Source: a bacterium
GTDB taxonomy: Bacteria > Actinomycetota > Acidimicrobiia > Spongiisociales > ZC4RG35
NCBI GenBank assembly: GCA_028824015.1
Contig: JAPPFC010000035.1
Location: 1-64,000 of the forward strand
DNA length: 64,000 nt
Reading direction: 5' to 3'
The position numbers and the translations under genes are program-made. The notes under the pieces are model-generated. The model was given only the letters and a program-made list of their open reading frames with translations. It did not search any database and had not been told where the DNA came from. Shown here piece after piece: positions 25,323 through 33,629 of the stretch. Each line of letters starts with the position of its first letter. Within the stretch, counting starts at the first letter, position 1.

Positions 25323-25764
25323 TGCCCCGGACTACAACCAGGTGGAAGCGTCCCACCATCAGCCTGTCCCCGGGCTGCAGCCGGCTTTCCTCCATCCTGG
25401 CGCCGTTCACGTAGGTTCCATTGGTGGAGCCCTCATCCTCCACCGTCAATCGGTCCGCCTCGGCGGTCAAGCGGCAATGCCGGCGGGACACGGTGATGTC
25501 GTCCAGGAGGATCCCGCTGTGCAGATGGCGCCCCACCTCGGTGATTCCCTTCGAAAGAGGATAGGTCCTGCCCGCCTGCGCCCCCTTCTCCACCATCAGC
25601 CCCCAGCCCCCGAACCCCTCCAGGCGGCCGAGTTCCTCCCTGCGAAACGCCGAGTGGGGATCCACCGGCCGGAAAACGGCGGTGGGATCACTCCCCCGAC
25701 CGGACGACGCCCCGGAACCGGAGGATTGTTCCCCAGACAGCAGCGGAAAATGCACACCAATCAT
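25315..25764 (-). CDS. FHA-domain protein, GarA-like phosphorylation-controlled regulator
   Basis: The 149-residue protein carries an N-terminal tail with SDPTAVFRPVD, close to the mycobacterial GarA phosphorylation motif (Thr before Val-Phe-Arg). A forkhead-associated domain follows: TEVGRHLHSGILLDDITVS, then RRHCRL with the phosphothreonine-binding Arg and Ser, and EDEGSTNGTYVNG. Mycobacterial GarA binds and controls 2-oxoglutarate dehydrogenase and glutamate dehydrogenase, switched off when its tail is phosphorylated by serine/threonine kinases and bound by its own FHA domain. The motif here has one threonine where GarA has two. It lies between gcvH and the MerR gene, as in mycobacteria. 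Confidence 0.88.
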   Translation of the reverse strand: MIGVHFPLLSGEQSSGSGASSGRGSDPTAVFRPVDPHSAFRREELGRLEGFGGWGLMVEKGAQAGRTYPLSKGITEVGRHLHSGILLDDITVSRRHCRLTAEADRLTVEDEGSTNGTYVNGARMEESRLQPGDRLMVGRFHLVVVRGND

Positions 25765-25817
25765 TGTAACTTGCCCTCCCCCCGGCGACCTGCCGGTTCG
25801 GCCTTAAGGGACCGGTC

Positions 25818-26207
25818 TCAGGTGACCAGGTCCCGGTAACCCGCTGCGTCCAGGAGGGCTGAGGGCAGCGATCCGGCCTGGGAGATATCCAGGATCCAGC
25901 CCACGCCGTAGGGATCGTGGTTGACCAACTCCGGTCGGCTTTCCAATTCCTCGTTCACCGCCAGAATCTCACCGTCGAAAGGCGCGTAGATCTCTCCCAC
26001 CGACTTGGTCGACTCCAACTCGGCGATGATCTCTCCCTCGGTAACCTCGTCGCCCACCTGAGGCAACTGCGCATAGACCACATCGCCCAAGGCGTCCTGT
26101 GCGTAGTCGGTGATGCCCAGCCGGGCCTTGCCGTTTCCGACCAGAACCCACTCGTGCTCGCTGGTGTACAAGAGGTGGTCGGGGATCTCGATACCGTTTT
26201 CTTCCAT
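25818..26207 (-). CDS. gcvH: Glycine cleavage system H protein
   Basis: This lipoylated carrier moves the aminomethyl group between the P, T and L proteins. The 129-residue protein has the expected YTSEHEWVLV opening, RLGITDYAQDALGDVVY, and the lipoyl lysine in AELESTKSVGEIYAP. The C-terminal GWILDISQAG follows. The ATG has a GGTATGTCCCC leader rather than a strong Shine-Dalgarno. It heads the gcvH-FHA-MerR run and is separated by 85 nt from the end of the phosphatidyltransferase gene upstream. No glycine riboswitch is visible. Confidence 0.96.
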   Translation of the reverse strand: MEENGIEIPDHLLYTSEHEWVLVGNGKARLGITDYAQDALGDVVYAQLPQVGDEVTEGEIIAELESTKSVGEIYAPFDGEILAVNEELESRPELVNHDPYGVGWILDISQAGSLPSALLDAAGYRDLVT

Positions 26208-26292
26208 GGGGACATACCTTATCAGGAAACGGGCATGGTCCTGTCGCTTCTCCGCCTCCTTCCCGGCCCCGTGCCACCCTCCCTAAGCGCCG

Positions 26293-26865
26293 CTAACTCT
26301 TCCTGACCACCGCCAGTCCGTCCCGGACATACAAGGCTCCCGACCACCAGTAGAGGCCCATCCCCCCCACCACCGCCACCCAGGCGATGGCATCGAGGGC
26401 GGCCCCGAAGGGACCGCTGAGGTCCGAGGAGAAGTAGAACAGGGGAATCGCAATGTAGAGAAAGGTGATGGCCACCTTTCCGCTCATGCGGACATCCAGC
26501 GCGCATCTCCGGGCGGTCATCCACCCCGACCAGAAGCCCACCACCGCCGACCTGGAAAGGATGACCGTCCCCACCCAGACGGGCAGCAGATTCTCGATCA
26601 TCCCACCCAGCACAGCCGACGCCATCATCAGCCAATCGCCGACCGGGTCCAGGAAGGTCCCCAGGTCGGTCACCTGGTCCAGGCGTCGGGCCAGCCATCC
26701 GTCCAGCCAGTCGGTGACTCCCATCACCACCAGGATCAGCGCGGCCGGGGTGGGACGGCCCTCCAGCAGGACCCACCAGAACAGCGGGACCAGAAGAATG
26801 CGGAGGAAAGAGACCAGGTTGGGAACGGTCAATCTCCGCGACCTGCCGGAACGTGTCCCGCTCAC
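26293..26865 (-). CDS. CDP-alcohol phosphatidyltransferase (PgsA-like)
   Basis: The 190-residue membrane enzyme has the complete CDP-alcohol motif in TDWLDGWLARRLDQVTDL followed by GTFLDPVGD (D-x2-DG-x2-AR-x8-G-x3-D-x3-D). It starts with VPNLVSFLRILLVPLF, typical of PgsA and cardiolipin-synthase-type members, and has about five to six membrane segments. The natural alcohol substrate (glycerol 3-phosphate, phosphatidylglycerol or an inositol phosphate) cannot be told from sequence. The GTG at 26865 overlaps the holB stop by 4 nt (GTGA). In mycobacteria pgsA2 lies a few genes before gcvH, so the synteny agrees. Confidence 0.9.
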   Translation of the reverse strand: MSGTRSGRSRRLTVPNLVSFLRILLVPLFWWVLLEGRPTPAALILVVMGVTDWLDGWLARRLDQVTDLGTFLDPVGDWLMMASAVLGGMIENLLPVWVGTVILSRSAVVGFWSGWMTARRCALDVRMSGKVAITFLYIAIPLFYFSSDLSGPFGAALDAIAWVAVVGGMGLYWWSGALYVRDGLAVVRKS

Positions 26866-27935
26866 TGCATGACCAGCCTGCAGAAGAGCTCCGCCAACCG
26901 GGCCCGGGGACGGAGGTTGAGCCGGGAAAGCTCCACGCCCGCCTCCAGGATCAGATCCGCCGAGCGAAGCGCCCTGGCGGGGTCGACCGACGGCCGCCGC
27001 ATCGTCTCTCCCGGTCCTCCGCCGGAGTCCGACAGTTCCCGACCTGCGGCGTCCACGAACCACCCCGCCATGATCTCCAGTCCCGACACCCACAGCAACC
27101 GGCGCTGTCGGCGCGTCTCCCGTCTCGCTTGTTCCCTTTCCCGGCCGGCCATCGACCGGGACGGCCGCACCTTATCGAGCATCCGCTCGGTGTGAGTCAA
27201 CACCTCATCCACCATGGCCAGGGCCTGGCCCGCCCCCAGGTGGTCGCGCTCGGCCAATTGCTCCGCCTTCTCCCTCCAGGCGGAGCGAAACCTCGCGGCC
27301 GGAGCCTCTCCCCTGAGCTGCAGCGCCATCATCGGCCGGCCCCCCGCCACCTCCGCCAGCACCTCCGCCTCCGAGCGTTCCACCCCTCTCCTCAACAACG
27401 CATCCACCATGTCTGCGGTCCCCACCTTGCCGAAGTGGATGATCCGGCACCGGCTGGCCACCGTGGAGGGAAAATCCTCGGCGGAGGCCGACACCAGTAT
27501 GAACACCGTGGAGCCGGTGGGTTCCTCCAGGGTCTTCAGCAGCACGTTGGCCGCCGGCTCGGTGATCTCCCGGTCGATTATGAAGACCTTGCGGGACGAC
27601 TCCACCGGAGTCCGCGCCGCCCTCCGGACCACCCCCCGGGCGTCATCCACCCCGATACGCTGTCTCTCGGAGGGACTCACCACCACGATGTCCGGATGCC
27701 CGCCCGTCCGGGCCTTCTCACAGGAGGGACACCCATCGGGACGGTCACAGCCCCGCCCGCAGACCAACCGCTCGGCAAAGCGCCGGGCCACCAGGCTCTT
27801 GCCGACCCCCCGCGGTCCCACGAACAGGTAGGCGCCCGCCGGAGCGCCGGACTCGGCGACCAGCCTCTCCCAGACAGGCCCATGCCCGATGATCGGCCGG
27901 GGCTCTTCGCGCGCCGCTAGCAGTCCCTCAGCCAT
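26862..27935 (-). CDS. holB: DNA polymerase III delta-prime subunit
   Basis: This AAA+ subunit belongs to the clamp loader that places the beta clamp on primed DNA. The 357-residue protein has a Walker A-like AYLFVGPRGVGKSLVARRF and a zinc-binding cysteine module CGRGCDRPDGCPSC. Then come SSRKVFIIDREITEPAANVL, LLKTLEEPTGSTVF and the sensor 1 stretch LVSASAEDFPSTVASRC with the SRC motif. Its Walker A keeps the GKS lysine. The order topA, MFS, tmk, holB is common in actinobacteria. It is separated from tmk by an overlap of 19 nt. Confidence 0.92.
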   Translation of the reverse strand: MAEGLLAAREEPRPIIGHGPVWERLVAESGAPAGAYLFVGPRGVGKSLVARRFAERLVCGRGCDRPDGCPSCEKARTGGHPDIVVVSPSERQRIGVDDARGVVRRAARTPVESSRKVFIIDREITEPAANVLLKTLEEPTGSTVFILVSASAEDFPSTVASRCRIIHFGKVGTADMVDALLRRGVERSEAEVLAEVAGGRPMMALQLRGEAPAARFRSAWREKAEQLAERDHLGAGQALAMVDEVLTHTERMLDKVRPSRSMAGREREQARRETRRQRRLLWVSGLEIMAGWFVDAAGRELSDSGGGPGETMRRPSVDPARALRSADLILEAGVELSRLNLRPRARLAELFCRLVMQ

Positions 27936-28537
27936 CCCCGATCCTCCAAGACAGCCACCAGACGCTCGGCGATCCCTTCGGCGGGAGCCGAGGCGTCAAC
28001 TCTCAGCATCCGGCCGGGATCGGAGGTCCACAGACTCCGATAGCCCTTCCACACTTCCCGGTGCCACGCAGGATCGGCCGCCCCGATGCGATCTCTCCCC
28101 TGCTGGCGGGCGAGGGCCGCCTCGGCGTCCATATCCAGCCACACCACCAGGTCGGGCAGGGTCCCGCCCAGAGCCGGGCCGTTCACCGACCACACCCGGC
28201 CGACCCCCAGCCGGCGCGCATGCCCCTGATACGCCAGGGACGAGTAATAGCACCGATCCGACAGCACCCACTTTCCATCCGAGAGCGAGGGGCGTACGAC
28301 CCGGTCCATCAACTCGGCTCGCTGGGCGGCGAACAGGAGCGCCTCGCTCCAATCGCTCATCTCACCTCCATGCAGCAGCACTTCCCGGACCGCCTCCCCC
28401 AGCCGGGTTCCTCCCGGCTCCCTGACCCTCACCACCTCGACGCCGCGCTCTGCCAGTCGGGCGGCCAGGAGGTCGCACAGGGTGGACTTGCCCACCCCCT
28501 CGGTTCCCTCGGTCGCCAGGTAGCGGGCCCGCCTCAC
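27917..28537 (-). CDS. tmk: Thymidylate kinase
   Basis: This phosphorylates dTMP to dTDP. The 206-residue product has the P-loop TEGTEGVGKSTLCDLLA, the dTMP-binding VREPGGTRLGEAVREVL, LLFAAQRAELMD, and the DR-Y segment VLSDRCYYSSLAYQG. A lid region with the RQQGRDRI stretch follows. The GTG at 28537 overlaps the stop of the MFS gene by 4 nt (GTGA); the frame is open further upstream, but only as a shadow of that gene. It is translated with the exporter gene upstream and holB downstream. Confidence 0.94.
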   Translation of the reverse strand: MRRARYLATEGTEGVGKSTLCDLLAARLAERGVEVVRVREPGGTRLGEAVREVLLHGGEMSDWSEALLFAAQRAELMDRVVRPSLSDGKWVLSDRCYYSSLAYQGHARRLGVGRVWSVNGPALGGTLPDLVVWLDMDAEAALARQQGRDRIGAADPAWHREVWKGYRSLWTSDPGRMLRVDASAPAEGIAERLVAVLEDRGWLRDC

Positions 28538-29931
28538 GGCTTCTCGGACCTCCGGCTCCTCAGCGTCCCCAACGCCTGGCCGGTGTCTCTCATGGCAGTC
28601 ATCGACGTGTCGAGCACCACTCGCAACTGCGACCGCACCGCCCAGATGGTCACCAGTCCGGTGAGCAGCACCGCCACGCCGCTGATGAACAGAACGGCCC
28701 GGATCCCGTCGCTCAGCAGGCCGGGCAGAACTCCCTCCAGCGCCACCGCTCCCACCCCCGCCACCGTCAGTGAGACCAGAAGGGCCATCCGCCCCAGGGT
28801 GTAGAGCGCTCCGAAAGTCCTCCCCCTGATCTCGTCGGTCACCACCGAGTGGAGTTGGGTGAACCCGGCCACATACGCCATGCCGGTCCCGACGCCCAGC
28901 AGGAGCACCCAGCCCAATGCCGAGATGACCGACCGGGAGAAGCTGGTGAAGATTATTCCCGCTCCGGCCGCCCACAGGCCCAGACAGAAGATCGGCTCGC
29001 GGTGCAACAGGTTCTTTCCCAGTCCCGCCAGAAGCACCATGCCGACCGTCATCCCCACCCCGAGCGAGGTGAGCAACGCCCCGTACCCGCTCTCGGTGGC
29101 CTCCAGGACTTGCTGGCTGAACGGTTGTCCCATCACGAACAGCCCCCCTCCTCCCAGGAGGGCCACCGCCATTCCCCACACCAGCCGGCGCACCGGTCCC
29201 TTCTTCCCCACCAGGGCCCACCCTTCCAGCAGGTCCCGCACGGGGGCCGCCAGCGACTTGGCCTGGAGCCGCATGCGCCGCCGCTCCGGCAACCGGGTCC
29301 GCTTGATGGGAATGGTGAGGGTGATCAAACCCGAGACCAGGAAGGTCGCCATGTCGAACACGAAGGCGGGCAGCACCCAGGCGCCGAACTGCCCGACCTC
29401 GGGAAGCAGTTCGCTGAATTCGGTGAGCAGGGCGAACAGCGCCGAGCCGATCGGGGCGGTGCCGTACATCGAGACCAGGTTGAGCCCATTGGCCGCCGCC
29501 AGATGCCGTGAGGCGATCAGCGTGGGCACCACCGCTTCGCGGGCCGGCTGGCGGAAGAGCCCCAGGAGTTCCACCAACACGATGATCAGGAAGAGTTGGG
29601 AGAGGGTGGACACGAACAGCAGGCTGCACACCAGGGCCGCCCGGCCGAAGTCGGAGACCACCATCGTCACCTTCCGGTTCCAGCGGTCCGCCACCACCCC
29701 TCCCAGCATTCCCACCACCATGCCCGGCAGAAACCGCGCCGCGAGAGGAACGATGATGGCCACCGTGGAGGCGTCCCCCCCGCCTCCGATGCGGGCGGCG
29801 AGGGCTAGCGTGGCGAAGATGTTCACCCAGTCGCCCAGGCTGGAGACACTGTTCGCCCACCACAACTTGGCGAATGGACCTCGGCGTATCAGATCCCTGC
29901 CGCGGATGTTTTCCACCGAATCCACCGTCAC
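28534..29931 (-). CDS. MFS transporter (EntS-like multidrug/metabolite exporter family)
   Basis: The 465-residue membrane protein has about 12 hydrophobic segments. FAKLWWANSVSSLGDWVNIF at the N-terminus and the GGVVADRWNRKVTMVVSD loop after the second or third segment are typical of the MFS_3 group that includes enterobactin and macrolide exporters. A second GRTFGALYTLGRM loop follows in the C-terminal half. It is inserted between topA (divergent) and tmk, where several actinobacteria keep an MFS gene. The substrate is unknown. Its start is 75 nt from the topA start on the other strand. Confidence 0.85.
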   Translation of the reverse strand: MTVDSVENIRGRDLIRRGPFAKLWWANSVSSLGDWVNIFATLALAARIGGGGDASTVAIIVPLAARFLPGMVVGMLGGVVADRWNRKVTMVVSDFGRAALVCSLLFVSTLSQLFLIIVLVELLGLFRQPAREAVVPTLIASRHLAAANGLNLVSMYGTAPIGSALFALLTEFSELLPEVGQFGAWVLPAFVFDMATFLVSGLITLTIPIKRTRLPERRRMRLQAKSLAAPVRDLLEGWALVGKKGPVRRLVWGMAVALLGGGGLFVMGQPFSQQVLEATESGYGALLTSLGVGMTVGMVLLAGLGKNLLHREPIFCLGLWAAGAGIIFTSFSRSVISALGWVLLLGVGTGMAYVAGFTQLHSVVTDEIRGRTFGALYTLGRMALLVSLTVAGVGAVALEGVLPGLLSDGIRAVLFISGVAVLLTGLVTIWAVRSQLRVVLDTSMTAMRDTGQALGTLRSRRSEKP

Positions 29932-29989
29932 AACACTATCACCCGCCCGTTTCTCCGACTTCGGTTAGGCATTGGCCGCTGCATGGGGG

Positions 29990-29995
29990 TAACTT
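29990..29995 (+). promoter_or_regulatory. Candidate -10 element of topA
   Basis: TAACTT ends 10 nt before the topA ATG, in a region with no clear Shine-Dalgarno. It is in the 74-nt divergent region shared with the MFS gene. Confidence 0.3.
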
Positions 29996-30005
29996 GATAA
30001 GCCAG

Positions 30006-32561
30006 ATGAGCAAGGCGTTAGTAGTCGTCGAATCGCCCACCAAGGCGCGCAACATCTCCTCCTACCTGGGGCCCGACGTGGTGGTGCAGTCCTCGATGGG
30101 GCATGTGAGAGACCTGCCCGAAAAGGAACTGGGAGTGGACGTGGACGACGGATTCCAACCCAAGTACGTCACCTCACCGGGCAAGTCCGGGCAGGTCAAG
30201 AAGCTCCGGGAGGCCCTGGCGACCGCCGACTCCCTGTACCTGGCCACCGACCGCGACCGGGAGGGAGAGGCCATTGCGTGGCACCTGACGCAGTTGTTGA
30301 AGCCGAAGGTGCCGGTGAAGAGAATGGTGTTCTACGAGATCACACGCGACGCCATCCGCCAAGCCTTCGACAACCCCCGGGAACTCGATACCGCCCTGGT
30401 GGACTCCCAGGAGGCGAGGCGGATCCTGGATCGCCTGTACGGGTACGAGGTCTCGCCGGTGCTTTGGAGGAAGGTCAAGACGGGACTCTCCGCCGGACGG
30501 GTGCAGAGCGTTGCCGTCCGCCTGGTGGTGGAGAGGGCCCGGGAGCGCATCCGGTTCGTGAGGACCGAATACTGGGACCTCGCCGGGGTCTTCCACCCGG
30601 TCGGCAAGCCCGCCGACCGGTTCGAGGCCAGCCTCGCCTCGGTGGAGGGACGGCGGGTGGCCACCGGCCGGGACTTCACCTCCCGCGGCGAACTGAAGAA
30701 CGCCAAGGCGCTCAAGTTGGACAAGGATGACGCCGAGCGCCTGGTGGCCGGACTGGCCGACTCGGCATTCTCGGTCACGGCCCTGAAGAAGAGGCCGTAC
30801 AAACGCTCGCCCTCTCCCCCCTTCCGTACCTCCACCCTCCAGCAGGAAGCCTCCGGCAGGCTCAGGATGAGCCCTTCCCGCACCATGCGAGCCGCCCAGC
30901 AACTCTACGAGAACGGATACATCACCTACATGCGCACCGACTCGGTCTCCGTCTCCGACGAGGCGATCGCCACCGCCCGGGACCTGATTCGGAGCGACTT
31001 CGGCGACCGGTACCTTCCCTCCCGGCCGCGGTTCTACAAATCCAGGGTGAGGGGAGCCCAGGAGGCGCACGAAGCCATCCGGCCCTCCGGCACATCCTGG
31101 AAGACCCCCCGGCAGGTGACCTCCGCGATCGGCGAAGGGGACGCGTCCCGGCTCTACCAGTTGATCTGGAGACAGGCCGTTGCCTCCCAGATGAAGGACG
31201 CCACCGGGGAGAGCGTCACGCTCACGCTGGGCGGCGTCTCGTCGGCGGGTGAGTCCGTGGAGTTCGAATCGCAGGGTCGGACCATCGCCTTCCCGGGATT
31301 CCTCAGGGCCCTCGGATCCGCCGGCCGCGCCGACGCCGACAATAGGAAGGACGGGACCAAGACCCTTCCGGCGCTCTCGGTCGGCCAGGAGATAGAGGCA
31401 GACAGCCTGACCGCCAAGGACCACCGGACCAGGCCGCCGGCCTGGTACACCGAGGCCTCCCTGATCAGGACGCTGGAGAGGCTGGGCGTGGGCCGGCCCT
31501 CGACCTACGCCTCGATAATGAGCACCATCCAGGACCGCGGCTATGTCTGGAGCCAGGCCCGGGCCCTGGTGCCCACCTTCACCGCCTTCGCGGTGGTCAC
31601 CCTGCTGGAGCAGAGTTTCCCCAGGCTGGTCGACTACCAGTTCACCGCCAAGATGGAGGACGACCTGGACCGGATAGCCTCGCGCGAGGAGCAGACCAAG
31701 CCGTGGTTGGAACGTTTCTACTTCGGCCCCGATGGCCTCCGGGCCGGCGTGGAGACGAGTCTCGAGAAGGTCGACACCCGTCTCTCCCGAAAGATCACGA
31801 TAGGCCAGGACCCCGAGGGGAACGAGATCGCCGCCCGGATCGGCAGGTACGGACCCTACCTGTACTGGGAGGGCCAGACCGTTTCCATCCCCGATCGGAT
31901 GCCCCCTGACGAACTGACCCCGGAGAAGGCGCTGGAGATGCTGGCCGAAGCGAAGTCGGGGGGCGATCGCAAGATCCTCGGGACCGATCCCGAAAGCGGG
32001 CTCGAAGTGCTGGCCCTGGACGGCAGGTACGGTCCATACCTGCAACTGGGAGAGACGGAGAGCGGAAAACCCAAGCCCAAGCGCGTCTCCCTGCCCAAGG
32101 GGACCGAGTTGGGCGGCGTCAGCCTTCCCGAGGCCCTGCGCTGGCTCGGTCTTCCCCGGACCGTGGGTGTGGACCCCGAGAGCGGCGAGGAGGTGATCGC
32201 CCGGTACGGCCGGTACGGTCCCTACATCTCCCGGGGCAAGACCAACCGCAACATCCCGGATGTGGAGCAACTCTTCACCATCACCCTGGAGGAGGCGCTG
32301 GCGGTGCTGGCCACACCGTACCGGCGGGGAGCAAGCCCGGCCCTCCGGAAGCTCGGAGCCGATCCCCGCACCGGAAAGCCGGTCGAACTCCGGGACGGCA
32401 GATACGGCCTGTATGTGAGCGACGGGGTAACCAACGCTTCCCTCGGTGAGACGGACACCCCCGACGCCATCACCGTCGAACGGGCCAGTGAACTCCTGGA
32501 GAGACGCCGCCAGACCAGGGGCGCCTCGAAGAGGAGAGGCCGTTCACGGCGTCGCCGGTAG
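30006..32561 (+). CDS. topA: DNA topoisomerase I
   Basis: This type IA enzyme relaxes negative supercoils. The 851-residue protein starts KALVVVESPTKARNIS (TOPRIM), has YLATDRDREGEAIAWHL with the acidic metal site, LSAGRVQSVAVRLV, and the active-site tyrosine in YITYMRTDSVSVS. PSTYASIMSTIQDRGYV closes the core. The C-terminal 250 residues hold four copies of a topoisomerase I repeat, each with an RYGPY- or RYGLY-type block (GRYGPYLYW, GRYGPYLQL, GRYGPYISR, GRYGLYVSD), and a basic RRR-rich tail, but no zinc-finger cysteines, as is usual in actinobacteria. The start was placed at the first conserved residue. Confidence 0.96.
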   Translation: MSKALVVVESPTKARNISSYLGPDVVVQSSMGHVRDLPEKELGVDVDDGFQPKYVTSPGKSGQVKKLREALATADSLYLATDRDREGEAIAWHLTQLLKPKVPVKRMVFYEITRDAIRQAFDNPRELDTALVDSQEARRILDRLYGYEVSPVLWRKVKTGLSAGRVQSVAVRLVVERARERIRFVRTEYWDLAGVFHPVGKPADRFEASLASVEGRRVATGRDFTSRGELKNAKALKLDKDDAERLVAGLADSAFSVTALKKRPYKRSPSPPFRTSTLQQEASGRLRMSPSRTMRAAQQLYENGYITYMRTDSVSVSDEAIATARDLIRSDFGDRYLPSRPRFYKSRVRGAQEAHEAIRPSGTSWKTPRQVTSAIGEGDASRLYQLIWRQAVASQMKDATGESVTLTLGGVSSAGESVEFESQGRTIAFPGFLRALGSAGRADADNRKDGTKTLPALSVGQEIEADSLTAKDHRTRPPAWYTEASLIRTLERLGVGRPSTYASIMSTIQDRGYVWSQARALVPTFTAFAVVTLLEQSFPRLVDYQFTAKMEDDLDRIASREEQTKPWLERFYFGPDGLRAGVETSLEKVDTRLSRKITIGQDPEGNEIAARIGRYGPYLYWEGQTVSIPDRMPPDELTPEKALEMLAEAKSGGDRKILGTDPESGLEVLALDGRYGPYLQLGETESGKPKPKRVSLPKGTELGGVSLPEALRWLGLPRTVGVDPESGEEVIARYGRYGPYISRGKTNRNIPDVEQLFTITLEEALAVLATPYRRGASPALRKLGADPRTGKPVELRDGRYGLYVSDGVTNASLGETDTPDAITVERASELLERRRQTRGASKRRGRSRRRR

Positions 32562-32574
32562 ATCGAAGGAAACG

Positions 32575-33342
32575 GTGAGGTCCTCTCCCGGCGCCGCCAC
32601 TGCGGGAGGGCTCTGCCTGCTGGCCGCCCTGGCGTGGGCCGGCGCCATCTCCGTGGGCGGGGGCCCCTGGGCGCCCGCCCAGTCGGCCGTGTTGGCCGGC
32701 GGCCTGGTGGCGCTCTCCACGGCCGCGCTGGTGGGAGTGGTGATGAAGAACTCCCGGTGGGGACGCAGGATGGCCGGTTGGCTGGCTGCGGGAGAGTTGG
32801 GCCTGGCAATGGCCATCCCCCTGTCGGGGTGGTGGTGGGCGGGAGTCGGCGCGGCCGCGACAGCCCTCACCCTGGTGGCGGGCCCCTGGCTCTCGGAGTC
32901 CGGGCGGCGACGGGCGCCCACCCTCGGTCCTCCCGCCCGGGCCGTGCTGCTCCTCTGCGTGCTGGCCGGTCTGCCCGTGGCCATAGCGGCGGTCTCTGTC
33001 AACGGTCTGGGCGGGGGCTGGGCGTTGGCGGCCCTCTCCGCGGCCGCCGCGGGGCTCTACGCCAAGGCGGTCGCCGGTTCTCTCCTCGTCACCCGCTTCG
33101 TCGTGCCGGCGGTTGCTGTGCCGGCCGCCTTCACCACCCCCTGGCCGGGTTGGACCGTGGTTGTCGCCGGGGCCGGCGTCGCCGCCTGGGCCGCCTGGTC
33201 GGAGGATGCGCGTCTGGCGGTGCGCCCCCTGGTGGACACCCGACCGGACCCCGTCCCGGGCCCCACGCCCCTCCGCATCAGGTCGGCCCGAGAGACCGCC
33301 CGGCCCCGTCCGGCGGCCACACCTAACCGAGACCGGGCATGA
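32575..33342 (+). CDS. Unidentified multi-spanning membrane protein
   Basis: The 255-residue product starts at GTG 32575 with GAAGGA 5-10 nt upstream, 13 nt after topA. It is alanine-, glycine- and valine-rich with about seven predicted membrane segments (for example LCLLAALAWAGAISVGG, AVLAGGLVALSTAALVGVV, GELGLAMAIPLSGWWWAG), and it ends in a basic, proline-rich cytoplasmic tail. I do not recognise a family. It overlaps the next small gene by ATGA, so the two probably act together. Confidence 0.65.
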   Translation: MRSSPGAATAGGLCLLAALAWAGAISVGGGPWAPAQSAVLAGGLVALSTAALVGVVMKNSRWGRRMAGWLAAGELGLAMAIPLSGWWWAGVGAAATALTLVAGPWLSESGRRRAPTLGPPARAVLLLCVLAGLPVAIAAVSVNGLGGGWALAALSAAAAGLYAKAVAGSLLVTRFVVPAVAVPAAFTTPWPGWTVVVAGAGVAAWAAWSEDARLAVRPLVDTRPDPVPGPTPLRIRSARETARPRPAATPNRDRA

Positions 33343-33599
33343 GGCGCCGACCCAACCCCTGGATAGCCGTCCCGTCGCTGGCGGCCGGGCTGTTCGGCGG
33401 CGGTTTGGGGTGGGTCGTGAACGATGTGGCCTGCCGCTCCGACTCCGGATCGGGATGCGTGGGCAGGTCCCTCTTCTGGGGAGGCGTGGGTCTCGTCCTG
33501 GGCCTGGTGGGGATGGCGGTGATCATGGTCCTGGTCTCCCGCTCGATCGCCGAGTGGCGCGAATACCAGGAACGGGAGCCCGAAGACCCCCGTTCCTGA
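33339..33599 (+). CDS. Small membrane protein, unidentified
   Basis: This 86-residue protein has two hydrophobic segments (roughly residues 10-27 and 45-67). They are separated by a loop with two cysteines (VACRSDSGSGCVG) that would lie outside and could form a disulfide. A charged C-terminus (EWREYQEREPEDP) follows. It starts in an ATGA overlap with the upstream membrane gene. No family was recognised. Confidence 0.6.
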   Translation: MRRRPNPWIAVPSLAAGLFGGGLGWVVNDVACRSDSGSGCVGRSLFWGGVGLVLGLVGMAVIMVLVSRSIAEWREYQEREPEDPRS

Positions 33600-33629
33600 A
33601 CGGCTGGAAGATCCCTGGCGGGGGATGAC

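Noticed and set aside
25767-26292. Glycine riboswitch around gcvH
   Set aside because: The spaces on both sides of gcvH (53 and 85 nt) are too short and lack the paired glycine aptamer stems.
28538-29863. 648-residue fusion of thymidylate kinase with an upstream domain
   Set aside because: The upstream part is a shadow frame of the MFS gene; tmk begins at GTG 28537 with a GTGA overlap.
30174-32270. Minus-strand 698-codon open frame within topA
   Set aside because: Antisense shadow of topA with repetitive Gly-Leu-Val composition and no family signature.
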